Shown: piece after piece, positions 1 through 8,927 of the stretch
Position numbering within the stretch: the stretch's first letter is position 1
How the letters are laid out: each line of letters starts with the position of its first letter
Source: Viridibacillus arenosi
GTDB taxonomy: Bacteria > Bacillota > Bacilli > Bacillales_A > Planococcaceae
Direction of reading: 5' to 3'
Length of the DNA stretch: 64,000 nt
Assembly (NCBI RefSeq): GCF_001955655.1
Contig: NZ_MSPW01000005.1
Location: 124,001-188,000 of the forward strand
Position numbers and translations under genes: made by a program
Notes under the pieces: generated by a model
The model's input: only the letters and a program-made list of their open reading frames with translations
What the model was told of the DNA's origin: nothing
Database searches by the model: none

Positions 1-95
1 ATCATTAGAATAATTAATAAGGACGAGAGATATATTTGTGTATTCACTCTGATTTGCTTCTAAAAGCACTCCGTAAACAGTTTTCTAAATACCTT

Positions 96-1793
96 TTACA
101 ATTTGTCATCCTCAACTGAATTTAGATATTCTTCAATCGAATCAATAACAGATTCAACACAACCCTCTTCAAATGGTGATACTAGATTCGCTTCCGCTAC
201 AAGATTAGTGAAAGATTGTGAACCTCCTAATTGGCAAAGGTGGATATAATCTGCCCATGCTTCCTCGTGATTTTCTCTTGAACGTTTCCAAAATTGGAAT
301 GCACAGATCTGCGCTAACGTGTAATCAATATAATAGAACGGGCTAGCATAAATATGAGCTTGACGTTGCCAGAAACCACCTTGCTCTACATATTCAATAC
401 CATCATAGTCACGGTGTGGTAAATAAATTCCCTCTATTTTTTTCCAAGCAGCTTTTCGTTCTGCTGGTGTCATTTCAGGGTTTTCATAAACAACGTGTTG
501 GAACTCGTCGACAGCTACACCATATGGTAAGAATAATAATGCACCACTAAGGTGAGCAAATTTGTATTTCTCTGTATCCTCTTTAAAGAATAGTTCCATC
601 CAAGGCCATGTGAAAAATTCCATACTCATAGAATGGATTTCACAAGACTCAAAAGTTGGCCAAATATATTCCGGGATACCAATATTACGACTCGTATATA
701 CTTGGAAAGCATGGCCTGCTTCATGTGTTAACACATCAATATCACCAGAAGTACCATTAAAGTTTGAGAAAATGAACGGTGATTCGTAATCATCGATAAA
801 TGTACAATAACCGCCCCCCTCTTTTCCTTTCTTCGCTACTAAATCCATCAAATCATTGTCGATCATGAAATTGAAGAATTCAGCAGTTTCTGGGGATAAC
901 TCTTCATACATTTTTTTACCGTTTTCCACAATCCATTCAGGTGTTCCTTTTGGTGTTGCGTTACCTGTTAAGAAATTTAATCCTTCGTCTTGGTATTTTA
1001 ATTTATCTACACCAATGCGTTTCGCTTGGCGTTCATATAATTTATTTGCAACTGGAACAATATAATCTCTTACTTGATCACGGAATTTTTTTACCATTTC
1101 AGCGTTATAATCAATACGATTCATTTGAATATAACCTAGTTCAACAAAGTTTTTATAACCTAATTTCACTGCCATTTCATGACGTACTTTAACAAGCTGA
1201 TCATATATCTCATCAAATTTCACTTCATTTTCCTTAAAGAAACCAAAGCTTGCTTCTTTTGCTTTTTTACGAGTTTCAGCGTTTGTCGATTCTCCATAAG
1301 GGCCTAATTGCGCAAGCGTTAATACTTCACCATTAAAATCAATTTGAGCTGAAGCTACTAATTTAGAATACTCCGATGTTAGTTTGTTCTCTTTTTGCAT
1401 CAATGAGATGAGCTCAGGTGAGAACGATTTAATTTGGTATTCTGCTAAATCAAATAATTGCTGTCCCCACTTCTCTTGTAATTCTTGTTTAAACGCTGAA
1501 GTTGTTAGAGCTTTATAGTATTCAGTGACTAAATCATCCATCTCGGGGTTGATTTCATCAAAATAGTCTCTCTCTTTTTGATAAAATTCATTATTTGTAT
1601 CGATAGAAGCACGAATTTCTACTAAAGTAGATTGAGTAGAAAAATTATTACGTAATTCATTAATAGAACTGATAACTGAACTTTGTTCTTCTACTGTTTT
1701 AGCAGCTTTAAATTCCTCTAAAAGTTCGTGGAATTTACTTTTAGTAGCAGCTAAATCTGGTTGTTTATATTCATAGTCTTTAAAAGTTGTCAT
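96..1793 (-). CDS. M3 family oligoendopeptidase (PepF-like zinc metallopeptidase)
   Basis: A 565-residue cytoplasmic zinc peptidase of the M3 (thimet/PepF) family, which cleaves short peptides. The family zinc motif HEAGH lies at residues 357-361, followed about 25 residues later by a segment with the glutamates expected for the third ligand (FESCEIHSM). There is no signal peptide, and the length is normal for the family. The ATG start has a good ribosome site (GGAGAGAAGG) 6-10 bases upstream. The gene stands alone, divergent from the SEC-C gene, and no clear terminator is visible in the 95 bases after it. Family assignment is firm; the peptide substrate is not deducible. Confidence 0.93.
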   Translation of the reverse strand: MTTFKDYEYKQPDLAATKSKFHELLEEFKAAKTVEEQSSVISSINELRNNFSTQSTLVEIRASIDTNNEFYQKERDYFDEINPEMDDLVTEYYKALTTSAFKQELQEKWGQQLFDLAEYQIKSFSPELISLMQKENKLTSEYSKLVASAQIDFNGEVLTLAQLGPYGESTNAETRKKAKEASFGFFKENEVKFDEIYDQLVKVRHEMAVKLGYKNFVELGYIQMNRIDYNAEMVKKFRDQVRDYIVPVANKLYERQAKRIGVDKLKYQDEGLNFLTGNATPKGTPEWIVENGKKMYEELSPETAEFFNFMIDNDLMDLVAKKGKEGGGYCTFIDDYESPFIFSNFNGTSGDIDVLTHEAGHAFQVYTSRNIGIPEYIWPTFESCEIHSMSMEFFTWPWMELFFKEDTEKYKFAHLSGALLFLPYGVAVDEFQHVVYENPEMTPAERKAAWKKIEGIYLPHRDYDGIEYVEQGGFWQRQAHIYASPFYYIDYTLAQICAFQFWKRSRENHEEAWADYIHLCQLGGSQSFTNLVAEANLVSPFEEGCVESVIDSIEEYLNSVEDDKL

Positions 1794-1815
1794 ATGTATC
1801 CTTCTCTCCTTTATC

Positions 1816-1830
1816 TTTCGATAGTCGAAA
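1816..1830. promoter_or_regulatory. Short dyad upstream of the M3 peptidase
   Basis: TTTCGA and TCGAAA arms around a 3-base centre lie in the leader of the M3 peptidase gene, just upstream of its ribosome site, in the 210-base divergent region shared with the SEC-C gene. It could be an operator or a small leader hairpin; nothing else supports a regulatory role. Confidence 0.25.
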
Positions 1831-2004
1831 CGTTAAACTTATTGTTCAATATTTTCAGAAATATTGCAACTATTATTGTCGTAATTAGTTAAAAAAAATG
1901 GTATTTAATTACTTATTTAAAATACTCCGTCTAAAAGACTTATGTTTTAGCTCATTTTGTGCTAACCTATTTTCATGCCTAATTATAAAGTGAGGTGCTT
2001 TACA

Positions 2005-3042
2005 TTGATAGGTCGTAACGATCCTTGTCCATGTGGCAGTGGTAAAAAATACAAAAAATGTTGTGGTAAAAATGCAGTAGGAGATATTTCAACACTAGTA
2101 AGTGAAGATATCGATCGCGTCGTGGAAGGTTTTGTAAAAGAATCCTTTAATACAGCTGACTATCAAGCATTAGAAAAACGCAATCATCAATGGCAGAACG
2201 CATTAAATCATGCATTTGCAGACAGTTTAATAGATACTATTGCTATGGAAACATATATTTATATTGATCGCCCGAATTTGTGGAGAAACTATTTAAATAA
2301 ACAATTAGCACAACCTATTCGTCCTCAAGTAAAAGATATTTTATCAGCTTGGTTAACACCAGCTTTCTTACTTGCAAAAGTTGAGTCGCAAAATGGCGAA
2401 TTAATTACTTTAATTGATGAGGTATCTAACAAACGTTATTTGATGACTGGCTCTCCATCTAAGAAATTCAGCGGCAACTGGTTATTCGGAATTTTCATGC
2501 CAGATAAGCGTAAAGGTGAAAATGGCTTAACTGCAACAAGTAGCGTTATTTTCATTCCAAATGACAAAGTAAATATTACAAAAGCTTTACGCAACAAGCT
2601 TGAAAGTAACATCACTGATTCATTTGAATTGTACAAAACGTTCCTAGAAGCTGTTGCTCCAGAGTTTCAATCAGAAGTGGCAGCTACTGTTGTTGAAGAT
2701 GTACCTGTAACTAAAGCTGTCGAAAAAGAAAAAACAGTAACGGAAAGTGAGCTATCACCCTTCCAAACTGAAATTCTTGATCTAGTACAGCAATATGTAA
2801 CTGAGTACAATCTATCTGCAGATACATTCACTGCCTTACTACAACAATATTTAGAACAAAACACAGTTAAAGCTAAAAAAGCCAATACTGTCGCTGCAGG
2901 TGCAGTGCTTGCAGGACAGGCTTCTGCTATCATTCCTGAAGGCGGTTTATCGAAAGTCAAAGATGTTGCAGCATACTACGAAGTATCCGCTTCATCTGTG
3001 TCAAAATATCGCGACCAAATTAGCGAATTTTTAGCACAATAA
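2005..3042 (+). CDS. SEC-C metal-binding domain protein with C-terminal HTH-like segment
   Basis: A 345-residue protein. Its N-terminus is a SEC-C zinc motif ([15 protein letters not shown]), as found at the SecA C-terminus and in many stand-alone proteins. The middle is unannotated, and the last 40 residues ([19 protein letters not shown]) look like a helix-turn-helix. I place the start at the TTG at 2005: a GAGGTG ribosome site sits 7 bases upstream, and the product then begins like its paralogue at 30779-31771 ([11 protein letters not shown] versus MPGRNEPCPCG). An ATG at 1975 is in frame but has no ribosome site. Function unknown; zinc binding is inferred from the motif. Confidence 0.8.
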   Translation: MIGRNDPCPCGSGKKYKKCCGKNAVGDISTLVSEDIDRVVEGFVKESFNTADYQALEKRNHQWQNALNHAFADSLIDTIAMETYIYIDRPNLWRNYLNKQLAQPIRPQVKDILSAWLTPAFLLAKVESQNGELITLIDEVSNKRYLMTGSPSKKFSGNWLFGIFMPDKRKGENGLTATSSVIFIPNDKVNITKALRNKLESNITDSFELYKTFLEAVAPEFQSEVAATVVEDVPVTKAVEKEKTVTESELSPFQTEILDLVQQYVTEYNLSADTFTALLQQYLEQNTVKAKKANTVAAGAVLAGQASAIIPEGGLSKVKDVAAYYEVSASSVSKYRDQISEFLAQ

Positions 3043-3043
3043 T

Positions 3044-3079
3044 AAAAAGGCGATCCAATTATGGATTGCCTTTTTTATT
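3044..3079. terminator. Bidirectional intrinsic terminator
   Basis: A stem AAAAAGGC-ATCCA / TGGAT-GCCTTTTTT lies between the convergent SEC-C and Nudix genes, with T-runs usable in both directions. It overlaps the last codons of the Nudix gene. Confidence 0.8.
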
Positions 3080-3497
3080 TTTTTAATGCTCGAATAAATT
3101 CCTGCAACAACGGTGCATCGTCAGAATACGACATCGGTAAAGACGGTAGCTCCTCCCCTTTTTTCCAGGCAATTTCATATATAAAATTGTCGGGATCTGC
3201 GATAACTTGCTCTCCACCTATGATTTCCACATGAAAATAATGTACATCAATCTCAATACCTAGGGCTTTAAGTTCGTTTGACTTCGTATAAAGTTCTCTT
3301 ATCACTTTTACTTCATAACCTGTCTCTTCAAAAAACTCTCGACGACAGCACTCTTCAAACGTTTCATTACCTTCGATACCACCACTAGGTACTGTCCATT
3401 TCTTCTCTTCACCTGGTGCTGCTTGAAGTACCATTAATACTTCTCCATTGCCATTTAAACAAACCCCTGCTGCACCTTGCCATTTATAAATACTCAC
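3075..3497 (-). CDS. Nudix hydrolase
   Basis: A 140-residue Nudix-fold pyrophosphohydrolase. The Nudix box is visible around residues 40-62: GGIEGNETFEECC then RREFFEETGYEV, matching GX5EX7REUXEEXGU. These enzymes hydrolyse nucleoside diphosphates linked to another group; the substrate cannot be read from sequence. The start is a GTG preceded by AGGAGG at 7-base spacing. It lies 18 bases after the YdcF-like gene on the same strand, so the two are probably co-transcribed and end at the bidirectional terminator. Confidence 0.88.
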   Translation of the reverse strand: MSIYKWQGAAGVCLNGNGEVLMVLQAAPGEEKKWTVPSGGIEGNETFEECCRREFFEETGYEVKVIRELYTKSNELKALGIEIDVHYFHVEIIGGEQVIADPDNFIYEIAWKKGEELPSLPMSYSDDAPLLQEFIRALKK

Positions 3498-3515
3498 TTA
3501 ACAACCTCCTATTAA

Positions 3516-4076
3516 CTACTTACCTAGTATATACGATTTTACTAATGCAAAGCGTTCACGGAAACGTACCTTTGCCTCAATAATTTTCGGCGTTTTTGCG
3601 GCAACGACATCCACTTTAAGTTTTAATCGATCAGCAAGCATCTTAGCTCTTTCTAAATGATAATCGCTTGAAATGATTGTTAGAGAGCTAATATCCTGAT
3701 CCAATAACTCTAATGAATAAACAATATTCTCATAAGTAGTTGTTGCCTTTTCCTCTATTATAATTCGATTAGGGCTTAAACCATGCTCTACTAAATATGC
3801 TTGCATAACAGATCCCTCCGTTGCATCTTCATCCGGCCCTTGCCCACCCGACACAATTAAGTTGACGTGAGGATATTGCTTTGCATATTGTAACGCAGCA
3901 TCTAAACGATAAGAAAGAGATTTCGACGGTACGTTCCCCTTCTTCACCTTTGCACCTAACACAAGTGCATACTCATTCGAGCCATCCGCTTTCGGCTCTG
4001 TTCCAGCTGATAGCCATCTAGTTGTCACAACCCAAAACGTTAAACCAGCTACGACAACAATGCTTCCTCCAATCAT
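3516..4076 (-). CDS. YdcF/SanA-like membrane protein (DUF218)
   Basis: A 186-residue protein with one N-terminal membrane helix (starting MIGGSIVVVAGLTFWV) and a DUF218 domain with its usual signatures: VLGAKV, SYRLDAAL, VSGGQG, and EEKATTTYENI. Family members (SanA, ElyC, YdcF) are linked to envelope polysaccharide or undecaprenyl-carrier homeostasis; the biochemical activity is unsettled. I chose the ATG at 4076 because AAGGAGG lies 6 bases upstream; an in-frame GTG at 4121 lacks a ribosome site. First gene of a probable two-gene operon with the Nudix gene. Confidence 0.85.
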   Translation of the reverse strand: MIGGSIVVVAGLTFWVVTTRWLSAGTEPKADGSNEYALVLGAKVKKGNVPSKSLSYRLDAALQYAKQYPHVNLIVSGGQGPDEDATEGSVMQAYLVEHGLSPNRIIIEEKATTTYENIVYSLELLDQDISSLTIISSDYHLERAKMLADRLKLKVDVVAAKTPKIIEAKVRFRERFALVKSYILGK

Positions 4077-4173
4077 TAGAAGCCTCCTTATTAAACTTTT
4101 CAATATATCAACCTCTTCCACTTTTTATTTTTTACCGATAAAGATGATGGAAAAGATTCACAAACGAAAGCCA

Positions 4174-4608
4174 TTATAAATCTTTCTCTAGTATTATTTT
4201 ATGGGTACCTTTTTTACTTATAAATGTTTCGATTACATTAAAACCATACTTAATATTAAGAACAAGCATCGCTCGACGTTGGTTTCTCCCAATCGTACGA
4301 ATTATTTTATACCCACTCTCCTGTACTATTTTATGCTGTAGCTCCATTAAGTACGAAGCAATTCCTTGACCACGGTAATCCGAATGAACCCCACCAAGCC
4401 AACTATAAAACTTCCCTTCTCCCATCTCATACCCTAATTTAAAACCAGCTAATCTAGCATTATCTATAGCTACACAGCACAGCAATTGAGGCTTCACCTT
4501 CAGCTCACTCACCTCTAGCTCTGCACCTTCAAATACATGCTTATGAAGATCTTGTATGCCTATAAGAATCTCTTTATTAGGAATGCCGTTGAAATATGTA
4601 TAATTCAT
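4174..4608 (-). CDS. GNAT family N-acetyltransferase
   Basis: A 144-residue GNAT-fold acetyltransferase. The acetyl-CoA loop is recognisable as VHSDYRGQGIASYLM near residues 74-88, followed by the characteristic MLVLNIKYGF segment. The acceptor is unknown. The ribosome site (AGAAGGAGAG) is clear. It starts 14 bases after the ATPase gene on the same strand, so the two form a probable operon. No terminator is obvious before the YdcF-like gene, so read-through into 4076-3075 is possible. Confidence 0.85.
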   Translation of the reverse strand: MNYTYFNGIPNKEILIGIQDLHKHVFEGAELEVSELKVKPQLLCCVAIDNARLAGFKLGYEMGEGKFYSWLGGVHSDYRGQGIASYLMELQHKIVQESGYKIIRTIGRNQRRAMLVLNIKYGFNVIETFISKKGTHKIILEKDL

Positions 4609-4622
4609 TTTTCTCTCTCCTT

Positions 4623-5336
4623 CTAATCATCAGCAAAAAGCTCATGTAAGATAGCTTGCCGATTATCTAAAAAACGTTTTGTTAAGATATAATGTAATGT
4701 TTCCTCATAGCGTACTCCTTGAATAGGCTGACTATCAAAATCATAAATAGTCGCCTCCGGATAACCAAGTAAAATAGGTGAATGTGTTGCAATAATAAAC
4801 TGTGCTTCACCCTCTAAATCTTTCATAATGCGCATTAATGATAATTGTCTAGCAGGCGATAATGCTGCTTCGGGCTCATCTAATAAGTATATAGCTTTTT
4901 TACCAAATCTATTTTTAAAAAGTGAAAGAAACGCTTCTCCATGCGATTGTTGATGTAATGATTTTCCACCGTATGCTTTTAAATGCATAGGATCCGAATC
5001 GATATGTGATGCAAACTGATAAAACGTTTCCGCTCGAAGGAAAAAACCATTCATTACTTTTGGTGACCAAGACAACCGTAAATGGTTCCCTAATACAGAT
5101 TCTGCAGCATGCACCTCATATAAATTGTTGCGACCTCCACCTGCAGTATTAAACTCACATTTATCAGCAATACCCTCTAGTAATGTCGATTTCCCGGAGC
5201 CATTTTCACCGACTAAAAACGTTACATTTTGTGTGAATTCTAATGTTTCAAGTACTTGTAATGAAGGAATATTGAACGGATATTCACTTAAATTTTCAGT
5301 ACCGTCTTTTAATAAAGTTACTTTCTTTAGAAACAT
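4623..5336 (-). CDS. AAA family ATPase (compact SMC/RecF-like)
   Basis: A 237-residue ABC/SMC-type ATPase without a coiled-coil insertion. Walker A is VGENGSGKST near residues 42-51; Walker B with the catalytic acid is IYLLDEPEAALSP near 149-161, followed by an H-loop region (IIATHSPILL). Such short ATPases are common in Bacillota and lack an assigned function; some relatives are the ATPase half of defence or repair pairs. A strong ribosome site (AAGGAGG) precedes the ATG. The only operon partner is the GNAT gene 14 bases downstream. Confidence 0.85.
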   Translation of the reverse strand: MFLKKVTLLKDGTENLSEYPFNIPSLQVLETLEFTQNVTFLVGENGSGKSTLLEGIADKCEFNTAGGGRNNLYEVHAAESVLGNHLRLSWSPKVMNGFFLRAETFYQFASHIDSDPMHLKAYGGKSLHQQSHGEAFLSLFKNRFGKKAIYLLDEPEAALSPARQLSLMRIMKDLEGEAQFIIATHSPILLGYPEATIYDFDSQPIQGVRYEETLHYILTKRFLDNRQAILHELFADD

Positions 5337-5378
5337 GCTATTTTCCTCCTTCTGAACATTTTCATAATTATAATAAAG

Positions 5379-5412
5379 ATACCCTAAGAGCTATCAATGC
5401 TCCAAGGGTATT
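5379..5412 (-). terminator. Weak hairpin between two operons
   Basis: An ATACCCT / AGGGTAT stem with an inner GAGC/GCTC pairing lies between the end of the polysaccharide operon and the start of the ATPase operon. The downstream U-run on the minus strand is poor, so it may be a back-up terminator or a chance stem. Confidence 0.35.
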
Positions 5413-5490
5413 TAAATATTGCCTAAGTATAATAATTAATATCTGCCTTCTTATTGCATTTCCATTGGTTTCATCAGTAATTAATTCTCT

Positions 5491-5528
5491 AAAAAAGACT
5501 AGCTCATTAAATGTGAACTAGTCTTTTT
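5491..5528 (-). terminator. Intrinsic terminator of the polysaccharide operon
   Basis: A stem of AAAAAGACTAG and CTAGTCTTTTT separated by about 15 bases, placed 5 bases after the ydaN-like stop codon. It closes the five-gene operon read from the minus strand. Confidence 0.8.
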
Positions 5529-5532
5529 CCAT

Positions 5533-7659
5533 CTATCTCAACTTCTTATTCTTTCTTCTTTTAATTCTAAAAATCAAAAGTCCAATCATCAAGAGTAATC
5601 CTGCAAATCCAACAATCCACCATTTTGATATTGAGTTATTAATTTTCCCATTTTCACTATCGACATTTAATTGCTTGTTTGTTTTCACATATTCAGCATT
5701 AGTAAAAAATTGCTTGTCACTAGATTGTACAGCGACCGTTGCCAATTCATCTGAGTTTATTATTTCATCAAGAAATTTATTCTCCATAAAATCGGGAGTA
5801 GACCCTTGATGATCAATAACAAGAATTGAATGATTCCCTTTACTCCAAGGGTTTTCTTGGATCCAGCTAAATTGTTGAACCGTTTCCGAAACAAAGCCCT
5901 CATCACTTAATACTGCCTTATTTCCCTTATATGAAACTATCAAATCATTCACCTTTTTTTGTAACAAAGGTTGTTCATTCGGCCCGCCTATAAATATAAC
6001 ATTTGCTTTTTCAGCATCCTTAGCTGTTACTTGCTCAGCAGTTTTTAATTGTATAGTAGGTTGTTGAACACCTTGCAATATCGCATTATATAACTTGAGT
6101 AATTGCTCATCTAAAACATCTGTTTTTTTAGGTAAGACAACAATAGGCATCCCTTCTGTACTTACAAATGGATAAGGAAATGCAGCAAATGTAATCCCCT
6201 TTTGTTCATCAACATTTTGTATTATTGGTAATGTAAAAGTACTATCCTTCTCAATATAAATCCAACGTTTTTCATCTGTTTCTTTACAAGGATCATTCAC
6301 GCCCAAACCAGTAGTTTGAAACTGCAAATCTATTAAACGGTTATCTTTAATTGCTTTAGCATCAATTGGTACACTTACATTGTAAATTCCATCCTTACTA
6401 TCTGCTAATGTACGTAGATTCACCGAATGCGGAATATTATTTACATTTACGATTAATTCGATATTTGTACTATTGTCTAATTCCGATTGCTCTTTCATAG
6501 ATGTAATACTTTCGGATTTTTTTAATTTTAGATTGAGTGTAAATGCCTTATTTAGTTGCGTATTAGGTGAGACATAGTAATAATAATGCGCGCTATTAGT
6601 ACTCTGACTATCAAGCGTAATATTCTCTGCACCAAATTGTTCTAATGTGGCGCTACCATTCTGTGTCAAATTCAACTGTTTTGGTATATCCTTTACCGAC
6701 AAATCTAAGCCACTCAGTTGTTTTGAGAATTGCGGATTAGTTAAAATAGCAATTCTATCTTCTAAATCAGTTGCCTTGTTAGCTGTTACAAACATTGCTG
6801 AAGTTTCTTGCTGTCCATGTTTTAATGTGCGAATGGATAGATGAAGTGCATCTGCCGTTTGCTTCACATTAGCATCTTGCCATAGTTTTTTTATATTGGA
6901 ATTTGAAAATTCAGAGGGTACACCTATAAAAACTACATTCTGATTTAATTCTTTTATTTTCGATTCTCTAGTAATTTGTACTGCATTTTTTCTACCTGAT
7001 TGATTTGATAAGAAATTAGTCATCTGAAGTGCACTGTTTAACGTATTTGTTGAAGGCTTATCTGGCATAACAATATATACAGGTTGTTCCTCAGTTCCTA
7101 CAAAATTAGCTGGATAATCACCTAACGTAACATCTGTCTTTTTTACTAGACCCTCCAACTGATAATATGAATTGATATTAAGTGTAAGCCAATTAGCTGA
7201 AGTTCCTTGCTTTACACACATTCCTTCTTTAAGTACACCATAATATTTAACAGTTACAGCATGAATTCCTTCTTTCAGAGCATCACCTTTAAGTGGAATA
7301 GTCATTTCACGTACAGGCTTGTCCCCATTAATTGCGATTGATTTCACCATTTTATTATCTACACTAACTGATAGTGATGATGGCGCAATTAATAACTCAG
7401 AGTTTTCAGTATTCAAGACAATTTTACTTTCTTTTCCTTTTGCATCTGCTACTAATTCGTAGTAGAAAGTGACCTCACCTGCTGGGCCATTTAAAGTAAT
7501 TGGCGCATTGGTAAAAGGTTGAGGTTGATTCGTGTCTTTAACATTATTCACTTTTATTCCATTGGCTGAAATTGTAGTATTTGCCTCACTTTTGGTTGGT
7601 GCCAAAGCCACAATAATTATGCATAATAAACTAGCTATTAATAACTGATATTGCTTCAT
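5533..7659 (-). CDS. ydaN: BcsB-like exopolysaccharide synthase partner (YdaN-like)
   Basis: A 708-residue exported, membrane-anchored protein: signal peptide at residues 1-26 ending in SEA, a large extracellular region, and one C-terminal helix (WWIVGFAGLLLMIGLLIF) followed by a basic tail. It contains the tandem pattern of the cellulose-synthase subunit B family (carbohydrate-binding plus Rossmann-like units; VYIVMPDKPS and PIVVLPKKTD mark the two halves). BcsB proteins guide the nascent polymer outside the membrane. Its start overlaps the glycosyltransferase stop as ATGA, indicating translational coupling. Last gene of an operon with the same order as Bacillus subtilis ydaJKLMN. Confidence 0.85.
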   Translation of the reverse strand: MKQYQLLIASLLCIIIVALAPTKSEANTTISANGIKVNNVKDTNQPQPFTNAPITLNGPAGEVTFYYELVADAKGKESKIVLNTENSELLIAPSSLSVSVDNKMVKSIAINGDKPVREMTIPLKGDALKEGIHAVTVKYYGVLKEGMCVKQGTSANWLTLNINSYYQLEGLVKKTDVTLGDYPANFVGTEEQPVYIVMPDKPSTNTLNSALQMTNFLSNQSGRKNAVQITRESKIKELNQNVVFIGVPSEFSNSNIKKLWQDANVKQTADALHLSIRTLKHGQQETSAMFVTANKATDLEDRIAILTNPQFSKQLSGLDLSVKDIPKQLNLTQNGSATLEQFGAENITLDSQSTNSAHYYYYVSPNTQLNKAFTLNLKLKKSESITSMKEQSELDNSTNIELIVNVNNIPHSVNLRTLADSKDGIYNVSVPIDAKAIKDNRLIDLQFQTTGLGVNDPCKETDEKRWIYIEKDSTFTLPIIQNVDEQKGITFAAFPYPFVSTEGMPIVVLPKKTDVLDEQLLKLYNAILQGVQQPTIQLKTAEQVTAKDAEKANVIFIGGPNEQPLLQKKVNDLIVSYKGNKAVLSDEGFVSETVQQFSWIQENPWSKGNHSILVIDHQGSTPDFMENKFLDEIINSDELATVAVQSSDKQFFTNAEYVKTNKQLNVDSENGKINNSISKWWIVGFAGLLLMIGLLIFRIKRRKNKKLR

Positions 7660-8927
7660 GTTTTTTCCCCTTTATCTTTTTGTTCAAAGCGCTCTGTTTT
7701 ATACCATTTCACTTCTTGTTTAAATAACACTCTTTTCATCTCTAAAAATAATGAATAAACAACTAAAACAATCCACATTTGAGAATAAGAAAAGTACATT
7801 AATATTACATAAAAGAAATTTGTCCGATTCATCTCAGCTTTCTCTATACTTAACGTAATCATTACCTCAGCTAAGAATAAAAGGAATGCCAGGATCCATA
7901 GTGCAAGAGCTACATTACCAATTGATAGATTTAGATCATAGAAGAGATTAATGATAAACAGAGTATTTGATAAAATAACACCGAAAAAGAATAGGAAGTA
8001 CGTAAAGAAAAAGTAAAATAAATCAAAAATAATACTTTTACGTTTCAACTTAAAAAATTGCCCCAAGAACTTAAGGACGACATATTGATTTCCTCGGGCC
8101 CAGCGAGTTCGTTGCTTCCACCAAACATTTAGTGTTTCAGGCTCTTGCTCCCATGTTATAGCCTTAGGGAAAAACCTAATATGATAACCTTTATTGTAAA
8201 CGCGAATGGTTAACTCAGTATCCTCAGCTAATGCTTTAACATCCCAGCCACCAAGTTCCTCTACAATACTTCGTCGAATAGCAAAGTTCGTACCAGGAAT
8301 TGTCGCCACTTTGAACCATTTAAATCGGCCACCTTGCGCCATCCATTGAAAACAAATCGTTTCTATATTAATAAAACGAGTAAGCCAGGTTTTTGCCGCA
8401 TTAATAACTCTAAATTTACCAACCACAGCTGCTGCCTTTGGATCATTTACTAATCCCATTACTAAATACCAAACTGACATTTTCTCCGGTGTATTATCTG
8501 CATCATAAACAACAATCACATCACTAGACGATTTTCTTAACGCCTCATTCAACGCAGAGGACTTACCCTTCCCCTTATTTGGAGGCTCAGTTTCAATAAC
8601 ACGAATAAAGGGGTGTTTTTCTGTAAACTGTCTTGCAATTTCACCTGTTCTATCTGAAGAATTATCATTTATAACAATTACTTCGAGTTTCTCTTTCGGA
8701 TAATGTAACCGCGACATTGCTTGTAAAGTCTGCCCAATTACAACCTCTTCGTTATGCGCAGGTATAAAAACACTTACGGTTGGCAATTCAACCATTTTCT
8801 TTTCCCATTCAGGAATAACACGCTCAAATGTCCTAAAGTGAAGATAGCCACCTTGCATTAAGAACATATGGTATAAAAGCATAATCCATATTAAAAATAG
8901 CGCAATGTAAAATAATATATTAGCCAT
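7656..8927 (-). CDS. ydaM: Family 2 processive glycosyltransferase (YdaM-like)
   Basis: A 423-residue membrane glycosyltransferase with one N-terminal and several C-terminal membrane helices around a GT-A domain. Catalytic landmarks: VFIPAHNEE near 53-61, DAD at 142-144, a GTNFAIRR acceptor segment, EDTEL near 234, and QRTRW near 272-276, the Q(Q/R)xRW motif of processive synthases. It is shorter than BcsA and has no PilZ domain, so c-di-GMP control must come from another protein, presumably the YdaK-like neighbour. Overlaps the preceding gene by 8 bases and the next by 4. The polymer it makes is unknown. Confidence 0.88.
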   Translation of the reverse strand: MANILFYIALFLIWIMLLYHMFLMQGGYLHFRTFERVIPEWEKKMVELPTVSVFIPAHNEEVVIGQTLQAMSRLHYPKEKLEVIVINDNSSDRTGEIARQFTEKHPFIRVIETEPPNKGKGKSSALNEALRKSSSDVIVVYDADNTPEKMSVWYLVMGLVNDPKAAAVVGKFRVINAAKTWLTRFINIETICFQWMAQGGRFKWFKVATIPGTNFAIRRSIVEELGGWDVKALAEDTELTIRVYNKGYHIRFFPKAITWEQEPETLNVWWKQRTRWARGNQYVVLKFLGQFFKLKRKSIIFDLFYFFFTYFLFFFGVILSNTLFIINLFYDLNLSIGNVALALWILAFLLFLAEVMITLSIEKAEMNRTNFFYVILMYFSYSQMWIVLVVYSLFLEMKRVLFKQEVKWYKTERFEQKDKGEKT

